DNA of 64,000 bases from positions 434,001 through 498,000 of the forward strand of contig CAWBBE010000004.1 in the NCBI GenBank assembly GCA_963786975.1, in the 5' to 3' direction. The translations under genes and the position numbers were made by a program. The notes under the pieces are model-generated. The model ran no database searches, was not told where the DNA came from, and saw only the letters and a program-made list of their open reading frames with translations. The stretch's first letter is position 1. Every line of letters starts with the position of its first letter. Shown in pieces: positions 38,698 to 47,415 of this stretch. This DNA comes from Palsa-506 sp963786975. Lineage in GTDB: Bacteria > Actinomycetota > Actinomycetes > Streptosporangiales > Streptosporangiaceae.

Positions 38698-40370
38698 GAG
38701 ACGCCAGCCAGCGCGGCGCTGCCGCCCGGTCCCGGCGGCCGGCCGCTGCCGGGCGGCGGTGCCCAGCAGAGCACTATCTCGGTGCCGGCCCCCGGCGACG
38801 ACCGGATCAGGGCCTGGCCGCCCCAGTCGGCGAGCCGCTCGGCGATGGACCGGCGCAGGCCAAGCCGGGACGGATCGACGCGGCCGGGATCGAACCCGGC
38901 GCCGGCATCCCGCACGGTCACCCTGATGCCCTCCGGAGGAGTTCCAGGCTCGGCCGCCGCCGGGCCATTCCTGTCTGGCCTCATGTCATTCTTAGCCGGC
39001 GCCGCACCGTTCCCTGCCTGCACTGCGCCATCCGCCGCCGCGGCGCCATTCCCGGCCGTTGCCGCGCCATTCCCGGCCGACGGCAGCGGGCAGATCTCGA
39101 CCCAGGCCTCGCCGGTTCCCGCGTGGCTGGCCACGTTCGCCAGTGCCTCGCGGACGGCCTGCGCGATCGCGACGGCAACCGGCACCGGAATCGCAGGCAC
39201 CCGCCCTCGCCCGGCCGCCGCGGAGCCGCTGCCCAGGCCATCCGGGCCGGCCGCGGCACCGGCGCCGGCCAGCCGGCCCGGCCCGGCCGCACCGGTACCA
39301 GCCAGGCCGGCGGGCCCGGCCGGGACGCCGCCGGCGGTCTCGACGTGCACGGCCAGCCCGCGGTCCCGCATCTCGGTGGCGACTGCCTCGATGGCCGCCA
39401 CCATGCCCCCGTACGACCGGCGGGCGGCCTGGTCCGGGTTCAGCCCGGCCGCCTCGGCTGCCACGCTGGCCGGGCCGGGCGCGGCTGCCCCGGCCGGGAT
39501 GCTGAGCACGTATTCCATCAGCGTCACGTCATGGCGGCACCGGCCGACCACGCCGGCCGAGCCGCCGCCGCCCGACCGGGCCAGCGCGGTCAGCGTGTTC
39601 AGCACCGTGTCGTGCAGCAGGCGCTCATGCTCACGGCGCTCGATGTCCCTGGACAGCACTACGTAGTGCTCGCGGGAATCCCGGTCCGCCAGCGCCAGGG
39701 CCGCGTCCGCCGCGATCGCCCACCGGGACAGCGACCAGGCCGCGCACCAGGCCACCGCGGCGACGGTGACCAGCAGGCAGCCGGCCGCGGCCGGGGAAGT
39801 GCCGGCCGCTCCCGGGCCGGGCAGCAGCACCGCGCCGGCCCAGTACGCGGCGCCCGACGCGACCGCCAGCGGCGCCAGCACCCGGCCCGGCGCGAACCAG
39901 GCCGGGACGACGATCTGGCCCGCCATCAAGATGAACAGCCAGTTGGAATTATCGCCGCGCATGGCAGCCGGCACGCACCACATGAAGCCGAGCGCGAGCC
40001 CCACGTGCACGGCGGAGTCGAGGCTGGCCAGGCGCCAGTCTGGCCAGCCGCGCCGCAGGTAGGCCACGATCAGGCCGGCCCAGGCCACCGCGACGGCCGG
40101 CCCGGCCAGCCGCCGCGGATCCGCCGCGTAGAACGCGTGCCAGATGGCCACCTGCACGACGACGTAGCCGACCACGATGCAGCGGATGGTCAGCGCGGTT
40201 CGGGCGGCCACCGATTTCACGGTCGTCAGCGCGGGCCCGGCGGAAGCGCTGCCGGGGGCGCCTGCGGCCCGCCACCGCGCTAAGTACGCGGGTGGCCACA
40301 TGACCCCGATGATATGACTTAACCGCACCAGGAATGCCGCAGTCCGTTCATCGTCGCTCAGGCCGGCCAT
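38694..40370 (-). CDS. Membrane sensor histidine kinase (NarL-partner type)
   Basis: A 558-residue protein with a multi-helix membrane sensor (about residues 55-215). The HisKA_3-like dimerisation segment RREHERLLHDTVLNTLTALA supplies the phospho-acceptor His253. The catalytic domain has an N-box (REALANVASHAG) and a G-box (VRDAGAGFDPGRVDPSRLGLRRSI). A long low-complexity Ala/Gly linker with repeated A-G-N-G-A-A units interrupts the ATPase domain, an odd insertion. It starts a three-gene operon (kinase, pseudo-kinase, response regulator) joined by overlapping stop/start codons. The signal is unknown. Confidence 0.82.
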   Translation of the reverse strand: MAGLSDDERTAAFLVRLSHIIGVMWPPAYLARWRAAGAPGSASAGPALTTVKSVAARTALTIRCIVVGYVVVQVAIWHAFYAADPRRLAGPAVAVAWAGLIVAYLRRGWPDWRLASLDSAVHVGLALGFMWCVPAAMRGDNSNWLFILMAGQIVVPAWFAPGRVLAPLAVASGAAYWAGAVLLPGPGAAGTSPAAAGCLLVTVAAVAWCAAWSLSRWAIAADAALALADRDSREHYVVLSRDIERREHERLLHDTVLNTLTALARSGGGGSAGVVGRCRHDVTLMEYVLSIPAGAAAPGPASVAAEAAGLNPDQAARRSYGGMVAAIEAVATEMRDRGLAVHVETAGGVPAGPAGLAGTGAAGPGRLAGAGAAAGPDGLGSGSAAAGRGRVPAIPVPVAVAIAQAVREALANVASHAGTGEAWVEICPLPSAGNGAATAGNGAAAADGAVQAGNGAAPAKNDMRPDRNGPAAAEPGTPPEGIRVTVRDAGAGFDPGRVDPSRLGLRRSIAERLADWGGQALIRSSPGAGTEIVLCWAPPPGSGRPPGPGGSAALAGVS

Positions 40371-40391
40371 TCACCGGCCGCTGGCCGGCCA

Positions 40392-41615
40392 TCAGCGGCG
40401 GCCAGTGCCGGCCAGGAAGCGCCCCGGCCGCTGCCCGCTCACGGCGCCGTCCGGGACGGTGCGACCGGCCGGCAGGCAATAGGTCAGCGGAATGTCAAAG
40501 CCGTTGAAACGAGACGCGTAGCTGGTGGTATAGGCACCTGCCGCGTAGATATAGACCAGGTCGTCCGGCGCGATATCGGCCGACAGCTCGGCGTCGAACA
40601 TGATGGTGTCCTGGCTGTCGCAGGACGGGCCGGTGAGGTTGAAGACGCCCCGCCGGGCCGACGCCCGGGAGTCGGCCAGCGGGAACCGGAGCTGGTTCGC
40701 GGTTTCCAGCGCTTCCATGAAGCCGTTGAAGGCGCCGGCGTCCAGGTGCACCCAGCGCTTGCCCGCGCGGCTGGCCACGCCGATCACCCGTGTCACCATG
40801 ACCCCGGCGTTGCCCACCAGGGCCCGGCCCGGCTCAATGGCCAGTTCCACCTGATACGGCAGGTGCGCGGCCAGCGCCGAGTTGATGACGGCGGCATAGT
40901 CGGCCAGCTCGCGGACGTCGTCTTGATAGCAGGCCGGAAAGCCGCCGCCCAGGTTGAGGAACTCAAGGGTAATCCCGGCGTCCCGGAGCCGGCCGAGCAG
41001 GCCGGCCTGCTCGATGGCCACGGCATACTCAGCCGGATCCTGCATCTGCGAGCCCACGTGAAAGGCCAGGCCATAGGGTCGCAGTCCCAGGTTCGCGGCC
41101 TGCCGCAGCAGGCTGGCCGCGTGCCGGGCGGGGACGCCGAATTTGCCCTCGCTCGGCACCTTGCTGTTCGCCGGCACCATCGCCAGGCGCACATACACCC
41201 GGGCACCGGGCGCATAATGAGCCAGTTTGCGCAGCTCCGGCTCGCTGTCGAAAGCGAACCGGTCGATGCCCGCGCTGACCGCAGCCTGAATATGCGCGGC
41301 CGGCCGCACCGGATTGCTGTAGATAATGTCCGTGGCCGGCACAGCTTCCGCGGTGAGCATGCGCAGCTCGGCGCAGGAGGCAATCTCGAAACTGCCGCCC
41401 AGGCCGTGCAGGTAGCCGATAATGCGCCGCGCGGGGTTGCACTTGACCGCATAATGCACGGTGATATCCGGCAGCAGCGCCCTGAACCGCTGGTACTGCC
41501 CGCCGATGGTGGCCAGGTCCATCATCAGGTAAGGGGTGCGATGGCCGGCCGCGGCCAGCGCCGCCGGCCGCAGCGAAGCCGGGCGCAGCAGGGATGACGA
41601 CCTAGCCGGGATCAT
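40392..41615 (-). CDS. Ornithine/lysine decarboxylase-type PLP enzyme (fold III)
   Basis: A 407-residue group IV decarboxylase. PLP Lys lies in TVHYAVKCNPARRI, the His stacking on PLP in LAFHVGSQ, the phosphate-binding glycines in LNLGGGFP and the Arg motif in IEPGRALVG. The catalytic Cys/Asp lie in LTGPSCDSQDTIMFD, the form seen in ornithine decarboxylases (CDSxD). FNGFMEALET and AYTTSYASRFNGF fit the active-site cap. It should decarboxylate ornithine to putrescine, or lysine to cadaverine, in the cytosol. The ATG at 41615 overlaps by 14 bp the end of the upstream membrane-protein frame, so the two are probably an operon. Confidence 0.85.
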   Translation of the reverse strand: MIPARSSSLLRPASLRPAALAAAGHRTPYLMMDLATIGGQYQRFRALLPDITVHYAVKCNPARRIIGYLHGLGGSFEIASCAELRMLTAEAVPATDIIYSNPVRPAAHIQAAVSAGIDRFAFDSEPELRKLAHYAPGARVYVRLAMVPANSKVPSEGKFGVPARHAASLLRQAANLGLRPYGLAFHVGSQMQDPAEYAVAIEQAGLLGRLRDAGITLEFLNLGGGFPACYQDDVRELADYAAVINSALAAHLPYQVELAIEPGRALVGNAGVMVTRVIGVASRAGKRWVHLDAGAFNGFMEALETANQLRFPLADSRASARRGVFNLTGPSCDSQDTIMFDAELSADIAPDDLVYIYAAGAYTTSYASRFNGFDIPLTYCLPAGRTVPDGAVSGQRPGRFLAGTGRR

Positions 41616-42116
41616 GCGGGCTCACCTCGATGTCCGGTCTCATGAAGTAGCGCTGATGGAGTTCGTAGCCAGCTATCGCGAGCGTGTAGAACACGATGTC
41701 GGCAGCGAGCTTGGCCAGCAGCCAGCCAACCTGCAGCTGGCCGACGAGCTGTGGCGAGAGCCATAGCAGGTAGGGCCGGACGAAGGCGCTGTCGACTACC
41801 TCGGCCAGGCCGAACTCAACCAGCAGGCTGCGCAGGCAGGTAAAACCGGTGAGCCAGCGTCGCGGCCGGCGGCCCGCCCCCGGTGGATCCGGTAATGGGC
41901 AATGGCATCACGAGCGATGGCGGCCGCGTAATAGCCAGTTGTCTCCGCGATGCTGCCGCAGACCGCGGCGACGACGAGCGACCGGCTGGCCATGAAAGCT
42001 AGCTGGGCGGCCAGCAGGGCGGTAACCGTTCCGCAGAGCTCGGCCGGGAGATAGCGCCTTAGCCACTCGCGCAGCCGCCGCCGGGACAGCCGGGGCCGGG
42101 ACAGCATCGCTGGCAT
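41602..42116 (-). pseudogene. Small integral membrane protein, frameshifted
   Basis: The ATG at 42116 follows a strong GGGGGAGG. The first frame reads LPAELCGTVTALLAAQLAFMASRSLVVAAVCGSIAETTGYYAAAI (two hydrophobic helices). After a one-base slip near 41865-41880 in a G/C run, another frame continues RRWLTGFTCLRSLLVEFGLAEVVDSAFVRPYLLWL, a third helix and LAADIVFYTLAIAGYELHQRYF, ending at TAG 41602-41604. The repaired protein of about 170 residues belongs to a recurrent bacterial family of unknown function. Its 3-prime end overlaps the decarboxylase start, suggesting a link to polyamine export or handling. Confidence 0.6.
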
Positions 42117-42451
42117 GGCGAGCACCTCCCCCGATCGGTCCTGCGGGCGGCGGCGCGCCGGGCGGCGGCCATCCCCGGGCCGGGCCGCGCGGCAGCGTCG
42201 CAGCTATCAATAAAGGGGGGAGATGGCCGCCGGCTGATACATCAGCGGGCCGCCGGAGCGGGTCGCCGGGCCGGACCACCGTGATGTCACTCTTCGAAAC
42301 TGCACCAGTACGCAGCGTGCGTAATACCATAGCCTGCCGCGCGCCGTTTCGCGGGCACCGGCCTCGCGGGCCCCGTTAATAACGGCCTTCATCGTGATTC
42401 TGGCCGGCGTCGGCCGGCCCGGCAGGCGGCCGCGGCTGCCATGATTGCAGG
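42117..42451. other. 335-bp divergent intergenic region with a 13-bp palindrome
   Basis: Between the minus-strand membrane protein and the AI-2E transporter no credible gene was seen. CCGTTAATAACGG (42372-42384) is a perfect palindrome around a central A, 67 bp before the transporter start, and may be an operator. GCTGAT-AC-ATCAGC near 42235 is a weaker inverted repeat. Confidence 0.4.
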
Positions 42452-43648
42452 GTGCACGATGATCAGCCGCCGGCCACCCGGCGGGCCCGCCTGTGGACCG
42501 CCGCGGAATCCAGGAACGTGCCGCTGCGGGCCATCCTGGCGACCGTCGCCGTGGTGGTCGCGGTCTGGATGGCCGGGAAGCTGATCTACCGGCTGCGGGA
42601 CGTGCTGCTGCTGATGATCGTCGCGGGCTTCGTGGCGCTGCTGCTGAACCCGCTGGTGCTCGCGATGCAGCGGTGGGGGGTCCGGCGGCGCGGGCTGGCG
42701 GTCGCGGTGGTGACGGTGTGGGGGCTGCTGGTCTTCGCCGGCCTGGCGGTAGCTTTCGGCTACCCGCTGGCCAACGGGATCAGCCACCTGGCCGGCGATC
42801 TGCCGTCGTACGTGCGGCAGGTACAGCACGGCCAGGGCTGGCTCGGGCACCTGGTGCGCAGGTATCACGTCCAGACGTGGGTGCAGCACAACGCGCCCAA
42901 GCTGACCAGCCTCGGGCAGGGCCTCGCGAAGCCGGCCCTGACCCTGGGCAAGGGCGCCATCACGCTGGTGATCGCGCTGCTCACCATCTTCGTGCTGGTG
43001 CTCCTGCTGCTGCTGGAGGGCCCGAAGATGCGGGCCGGGGTGCTCGGCATCATGACGGAGGCCCGGGCGGAGCGCTATTCGCTGATCGCGCGCGAAGTCA
43101 ACCGCTCGGTCACCGGGTACATGCTCGGCAACTTCCTGACCTCGCTGATCGCCGGGCTGGTGGTCTTCTTCACGCTGCTGCTGCTCGGCGTGCCGTTCCC
43201 GTTCCTGTGGGCGCTGTGGGTGGCGCTGGTCGATTTCCTGCCGATGATCGGCGGCGCGCTGGCCGGCATCCCGACGGTGCTGTTCGCGGCCGGGCACTCG
43301 CTGACGGCCGGCATCATCACGCTGGTCGTGTTCATTGCCTACACGCAGATCGAGAACCACGTGCTCAACCCGGTGGTGATGAGCCGGACGGTGCGGGTCA
43401 ACCCGCTGCTCGTGCTGGTGTCCATCCTGGTCGGGGCATCGCTCGGCAGCTGGATCGGCGGGACCTTCGGCGCCTTCGTGGCGGCCCTGCTGGCGATTCC
43501 CACCGCCGGGGCGATCCAGGTGCTGGTCCGCGAGTTCTGGCAGGCGACCGGCACCGTGCCGCCGGCCGCCGCGGCCGGGAGCGGTGACCCGGGGCCAGCC
43601 GAGGCCGATGCCGATGCCGGCGCCGGCGCTGCCCGCAGCCCGGGCTAG
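42452..43648 (+). CDS. AI-2E family transporter (PerM/TqsA-like permease)
   Basis: A 398-residue polytopic membrane protein with about eight hydrophobic segments. Family hallmarks include IVAGFVALLLNPLVLAMQRWGVRRRGLAVAVV near the N-terminus, a soluble amphipathic middle (LVRRYHVQTWVQHNAPKL) and the C-terminal signature FPFLWALWVALVDFLPMIGGALAGIPTVLFA followed by QIENHVLNPVVMSRTVRVNPLLVLVSILVG. The family moves small molecules or, in some members, Na+/H+; autoinducer-2 transport should not be assumed. The GTG at 42452 is the first good start and has no clear Shine-Dalgarno. The C-terminal 30 residues are low-complexity Ala/Asp/Gly. Its stop overlaps that of the convergent methylase. Confidence 0.88.
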   Translation: MHDDQPPATRRARLWTAAESRNVPLRAILATVAVVVAVWMAGKLIYRLRDVLLLMIVAGFVALLLNPLVLAMQRWGVRRRGLAVAVVTVWGLLVFAGLAVAFGYPLANGISHLAGDLPSYVRQVQHGQGWLGHLVRRYHVQTWVQHNAPKLTSLGQGLAKPALTLGKGAITLVIALLTIFVLVLLLLLEGPKMRAGVLGIMTEARAERYSLIAREVNRSVTGYMLGNFLTSLIAGLVVFFTLLLLGVPFPFLWALWVALVDFLPMIGGALAGIPTVLFAAGHSLTAGIITLVVFIAYTQIENHVLNPVVMSRTVRVNPLLVLVSILVGASLGSWIGGTFGAFVAALLAIPTAGAIQVLVREFWQATGTVPPAAAAGSGDPGPAEADADAGAGAARSPG

Positions 43649-44723
43649 GGCTTGCGGGCGACCAGGATGTCGCGCATGATCGCCTGGTCCACCCGGTGCC
43701 GGAACGCCAGGTAGGGGCCGGTATCCAGCGGCTCAAGCCCGGCCCCGGCCAGGATCGCGGCCGCCTCGCCGCGGGGCGCGACGAAGGTGTTCCAGGCGAT
43801 ACCGAGCGCCCCGCCGCTGCGCAGCAGGCCGGCCACCCGCCGGCCGCCTCGGCCAGCAGGTCCAGCGGGCTCCGGGTGCGGCCGCGGGCGGCCGACCGGC
43901 TGCCGTGCTGGATGCCGTACGGCGCGTCCGCGACCAGCAGGTCGGCGGTCCCCGGCGGGAAGAACTCCGGCGCCCGGGCCGTGTCGGCATTGACCACGTC
44001 CAGGTGCTGGACCTGGCCGGTCTTGTAGTCCTCCCTGGTCGCCGCCAGGCTGATCTGCAGGCGCCTGGCGACCACCTGCTTGTTCCTGCGCACCGCTCCG
44101 GCGTACTCCACGTGGTGCTTGATCTTCTTGCGCTGCAGCCAGGTCCGGATGAATGCCGAGTACGCCTCGAAGTCCTGCCGGTCGAGATCCAGGCCGGCCG
44201 CATCGAACCCGGACATCAGCGCCTGATTGAGCGTCGTGCCGCGGCCGCAGAGCGGATCGATCACGGCAAACTTCCGGTCCAGCATGTCGCGGGCGAACGC
44301 GGACGACAGCAGGGTCACGTTGAGCAGCAGCTTGGTGAACTGCTCGTTGGTCTTTCCCTGGTACTTCTGGATGGTGATCAGGTCGTCATCGAACCGGTCC
44401 AGGGAACGCAGCCCGACCGGCCGGAGCAGGCCGTTCTGGTCGCCCCCGGCATCGCGCACCTGGAACAGCGCGTAGGCCGAAGAGAGGTTGGCGAGCAACG
44501 CGGCGTCCCGGCCGGACAGCCCGTCCTCGCCGTCCCCGCCGTCCCGGCTGGCCGCGAACGTGACATACCGAACGCCGCCGATCACCTCGGCGGATACCTC
44601 CGTGATCCGGCCGTCCAGCGCGCAGCGGCTGAACAGTTCAAGCTCGGCGCAGGTCAGCGTGATCGACGCAGCCGCGTAGACGCGGTTAGCCGACGGCAGG
44701 ATCAGCAGCGCGTACCGGGCCAT
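43645..44723 (-). pseudogene. TRM11/UPF0020-type RNA methylase, one frameshift
   Basis: The ATG at 44723 opens MARYALLILPSANRVYAAAS, with the middle LITIQKYQGKTNEQFTKLLLNVTLLSSAF. The SAM-binding motif follows as FAVIDPLCGRGTTLNQALMSGFDAAGLDLD, and the catalytic DAPYG motif appears in ADLLVADAPYGIQHGS. A frameshift near 43840 separates this from the last part (LLRSGGALGIAWNTFVAPRGEAAAIL... AFRHRVDQAIMRDILVARKP). Joined, it is about 360 residues, normal for guanosine-N2 type RNA methylases. The break lies in a GC-rich run, so it may be a sequence error. Confidence 0.75.
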
Positions 44724-44875
44724 GAGTCTCCTGCGATGCGCACGCCGCGGCTCCCGTCATGTCTTTCCCAGGAGTATCGCGGGCCGGCCGGTGCTGACGC
44801 GACCGGGCCCACGGCTCGCCGCCGTAACCTGCCTGCCATCCTGCGCGGCGGGCCATGGTCTGCTACTGATAAGGC

Positions 44876-45595
44876 ATGGAACCGGGCGAGCGGCGGCAGC
44901 TCGCTGCCATGCCGCTGCACGAGATCACCGCCAGCCGCGGCGAGGCCGGGCTGCGCGAGCGGCTCGCGCTGGAGATCGCCGGCTTCCCCGGCGATGACCG
45001 GCTGCGGATCGAGCGCGCGCTGGATCTTGCCGCCCGGCTGCACGCCGCCGACCGCCGCCAGCGCGAGCCCTACCTCAACCACCTGCTCCGCGTCGCCATC
45101 CGGATCATCAGCCACTACCGCATCACCGATCCTGACGTGATCTGCGCTGCCCTGCTGCACGACGCCGTCGAGGACCACCCCGCCGGGCTGGCCCCCGGCG
45201 GCGGCCAGCCCGAGGCCATCGCCGCGCTCGCTGCCCAGTTCGGCCCGCGCACGGCCGGACTGGTAGCGGCCGTAACCAACCCCGTGATTTTCCCGCCGGG
45301 CGGCGACAGCCACCAGCAGTACCGCGACCATGTCGCGGCCGGCCTGGCCGCCAGCCCCTGGGCCCGGGTGATCAAGATGTCCGACTTCACCGACAACGGC
45401 GTCGGCCTCATCCACACCACCGGCCCGATGACCAGCCGGCTCGCCGCCAAGTACGCGCCGCTCGTGCCGGTCCTGCGCGAGCTCATCGCGCGCCCGGACA
45501 CCCCGCTGGACGAGGACGTGAAGGCGCATATCTCCGGCCAGCTCGACCGCGCCGGGCAGCGCTTCGCGGCGATCCAGCGAGCGTCCGGCCGGTGA
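44876..45595 (+). CDS. HD-domain hydrolase resembling the RSH/MESH1 ppGpp hydrolase domain
   Basis: A 239-residue protein. The pattern follows the hydrolase half of Rel/Spo proteins: LAARLHAADRRQREPYLNHLLRVA (metal-binding His), DPDVICAALLHDAVEDH (the HD pair and following Glu-Asp), and ARVIKMSDFTDNGVGL (the KxxDxxxN motif). No synthetase, TGS or ACT domain is present. It would be a small alarmone hydrolase or another nucleotide phosphohydrolase needing Mn2+. The ATG at 44876 is preceded by a TACTGAT -10-like box, consistent with a leaderless mRNA; a start at the later MPLHEITAS is possible. It is divergent from the RNA methylase. Confidence 0.8.
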   Translation: MEPGERRQLAAMPLHEITASRGEAGLRERLALEIAGFPGDDRLRIERALDLAARLHAADRRQREPYLNHLLRVAIRIISHYRITDPDVICAALLHDAVEDHPAGLAPGGGQPEAIAALAAQFGPRTAGLVAAVTNPVIFPPGGDSHQQYRDHVAAGLAASPWARVIKMSDFTDNGVGLIHTTGPMTSRLAAKYAPLVPVLRELIARPDTPLDEDVKAHISGQLDRAGQRFAAIQRASGR

Positions 45596-45628
45596 ACCCC
45601 GCCGCTCGCCGGTCGCCGCCATGATCGC

Positions 45629-46671
45629 TTATCCGGGGCCGGGCACGGCCGATGACCGGCGCGCTGCCGGGCTTGACCCTGACACCGCGTGCCGCGGGAT
45701 GCGCTCGTCCGGGATGCCCCAGGACGGGTAGCGCGCTGACGGCGGGATCACGTCGGTCGCGTCGGGGTTCAGCTCGTGGTTGATGACCCCGGCGACGGCC
45801 TGGACGGTGTCGATGCCGTACTCCATGCTGGGGTTGCCCCGGGTCAGGATGACGATCCGGTAGTTGCGGTGATGGCCGGTGAAGATGCCGATGCTGTTGA
45901 TCACCCAGAGCACCGGGTCGGGCAGCCAGCCGTTCTTCAGGTGCGCGGTCATGTCGGCCGCGCGCCGGCCGTGACGCCCCAGCGCTGGGACGGGATCACC
46001 CGGGCCATCAGGGCCAGCGCGTAGGCACGCGATGGCTTGTCCAGGATGGAGTCCTTGCTCTTCAGCACCTTGAGCAGGACCAGCTCGTCGCGGGCGGTGA
46101 TCCTGGTCAGCCCCCAGAAGCCGCCGGGGCCCAGCTTGGTATGCGTCATCTTCGCCAGGTGCAGGAACCGCCGCAGATGCCGCCTGCCGACCTCGCGCCA
46201 CAGCGCGCTCGCTGCGGAGTTGCTCGATTCGGTGATCATCTCGGTGGTCAGGGTCACCTCCTGCGGGGTCAGCGGGCGGTGCTCGGCCATCAGGTGCCGA
46301 AGCAGCGCGCCGAGGATGATCACCTTGACGACGCTGGCCGAGTGGAAATGCCGTCCCGGCCGGAGACCGCAGCTGACCCGGGTCCGGGAGTCGGCGACCG
46401 TCAGGCTGACTACCGACGACCGGCCCTGCAGCGCCGCGGTGATGTCGCGGGACATCCGGCCCGCGAGCTTGCGGTGCTTAGCCGTGGCCGACGTGCAGAT
46501 CGCCGCGGGCACGGCCCGATCGCCGGCCGCGGGCCGCCGGGCCTGGGCCTGGGCGCGGGCCGCCGGGACGGCTGCGGTGACCGCCAGCACGCCGGCCGCG
46601 GTCAGCGTGAGCAGGCAGCTGGCCGGCCTGGCGGCCGGCGAGCGCGCAGCTTGCCTGGTGCCCATCGTCAC
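45629..46671 (-). pseudogene. Class A beta-lactamase-like serine hydrolase, secreted, frameshifted
   Basis: The GTG at 46671 follows GGAG. Residues 1-45 are a signal peptide (LLTLTAAGVLAVTAAVPAARA). The SxxK motif is SASVVKVI, the SDN-like motif SSNSAAS, and the omega region is GGFWGLTRITARDELVLLKVLKS. A frameshift near 45955-45965 separates the last part, which has a KNG in place of KTG (TAHLKNGWLP) and YRIVILTRGNPSMEYGIDTVQAVAGVINHEL. Such actinobacterial proteins hydrolyse beta-lactams or act on cell-wall peptides; the KNG variant and the break leave activity uncertain. Confidence 0.72.
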
Positions 46672-46788
46672 CCCGTCTCCGTCCGTGGCTGCCGGAGCCT
46701 GCGCATGGCCTGGGCGTGGCCCGTGCTTTACCTCGGTCAGCCACCTTCTGAGACGGCCGGGGCAGTCCCCCGGTTGTCACCGGGATCT

Positions 46789-47232
46789 CTAGACCGCTTC
46801 CATTCCGAACCTGGCCATCAGCGCGCGTTCCTCCTCGGGCGCCGGGGGCTCGCCGCGGCTCCACAGGTCGTGCAGCCCGGCGAAGTATGCGTCCATCGCC
46901 GGAGCGTGCAGGACCAGCAGCCGGGCCTCGCTCCGCGCGGCGTTGCCGAAGGTGTGCGCGGTGCCGCGGGGCACCAGCACGAACCCCTCCTGCCCGGCGG
47001 TCAGTTCCTGGTCCTCGATCGTGACCGCGACCAGGCCGTCCAGCACGAAATACGCCTCCGAGCAGTTGGTGTGCCGATGCGGTGGCGGCCGCCGGCCGCC
47101 GGCTGGCAGCGTGCGCTCCATCAGGGAGAAGTCGCCGCCGTCCTGTTCCGCTAGTGCCTTGAAGAGCATTACGCTGCCGCGCGCGGTGTAGCGCCGCTGG
47201 CCCTCACCACGGCGGATGACCCGGCTTGTCAT
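46789..47232 (-). CDS. Cupin domain protein
   Basis: A 147-residue single-domain cupin. Motif 1 reads PPPHRHTNCSEAYFVLDGLVAVTIEDQ (the G(X)5HXH...E pattern with HRHT and a following Glu). Motif 2 reads EGFVLVPRGTAHTFGN (PxGxxH). The three His and one Glu can bind a divalent metal. The substrate is unknown; cupins of this shape include isomerases, dioxygenases and sensors. The ATG at 47232 begins MTSRVIRRGEGQRRY. It is divergent from the membrane protein at 47416. Confidence 0.85.
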   Translation of the reverse strand: MTSRVIRRGEGQRRYTARGSVMLFKALAEQDGGDFSLMERTLPAGGRRPPPHRHTNCSEAYFVLDGLVAVTIEDQELTAGQEGFVLVPRGTAHTFGNAARSEARLLVLHAPAMDAYFAGLHDLWSRGEPPAPEEERALMARFGMEAV

Positions 47233-47415
47233 CGGTCGCCTCCCGGCCGGATAGTAGCGCCCATCCCGGCTGGGCCGCGGTGGTGGTTTACGGCCGCGTT
47301 CACCTGACCGCCAATCCCGGCTCCCTTTCCGCCGAGTGCGCTTCGCGCGCTGCCGAAAGGGAGGACGATCGCAGCAGGCACCGGCGAGCGCTCAGGGCTC
47401 ATGAGGGGGATTGGC

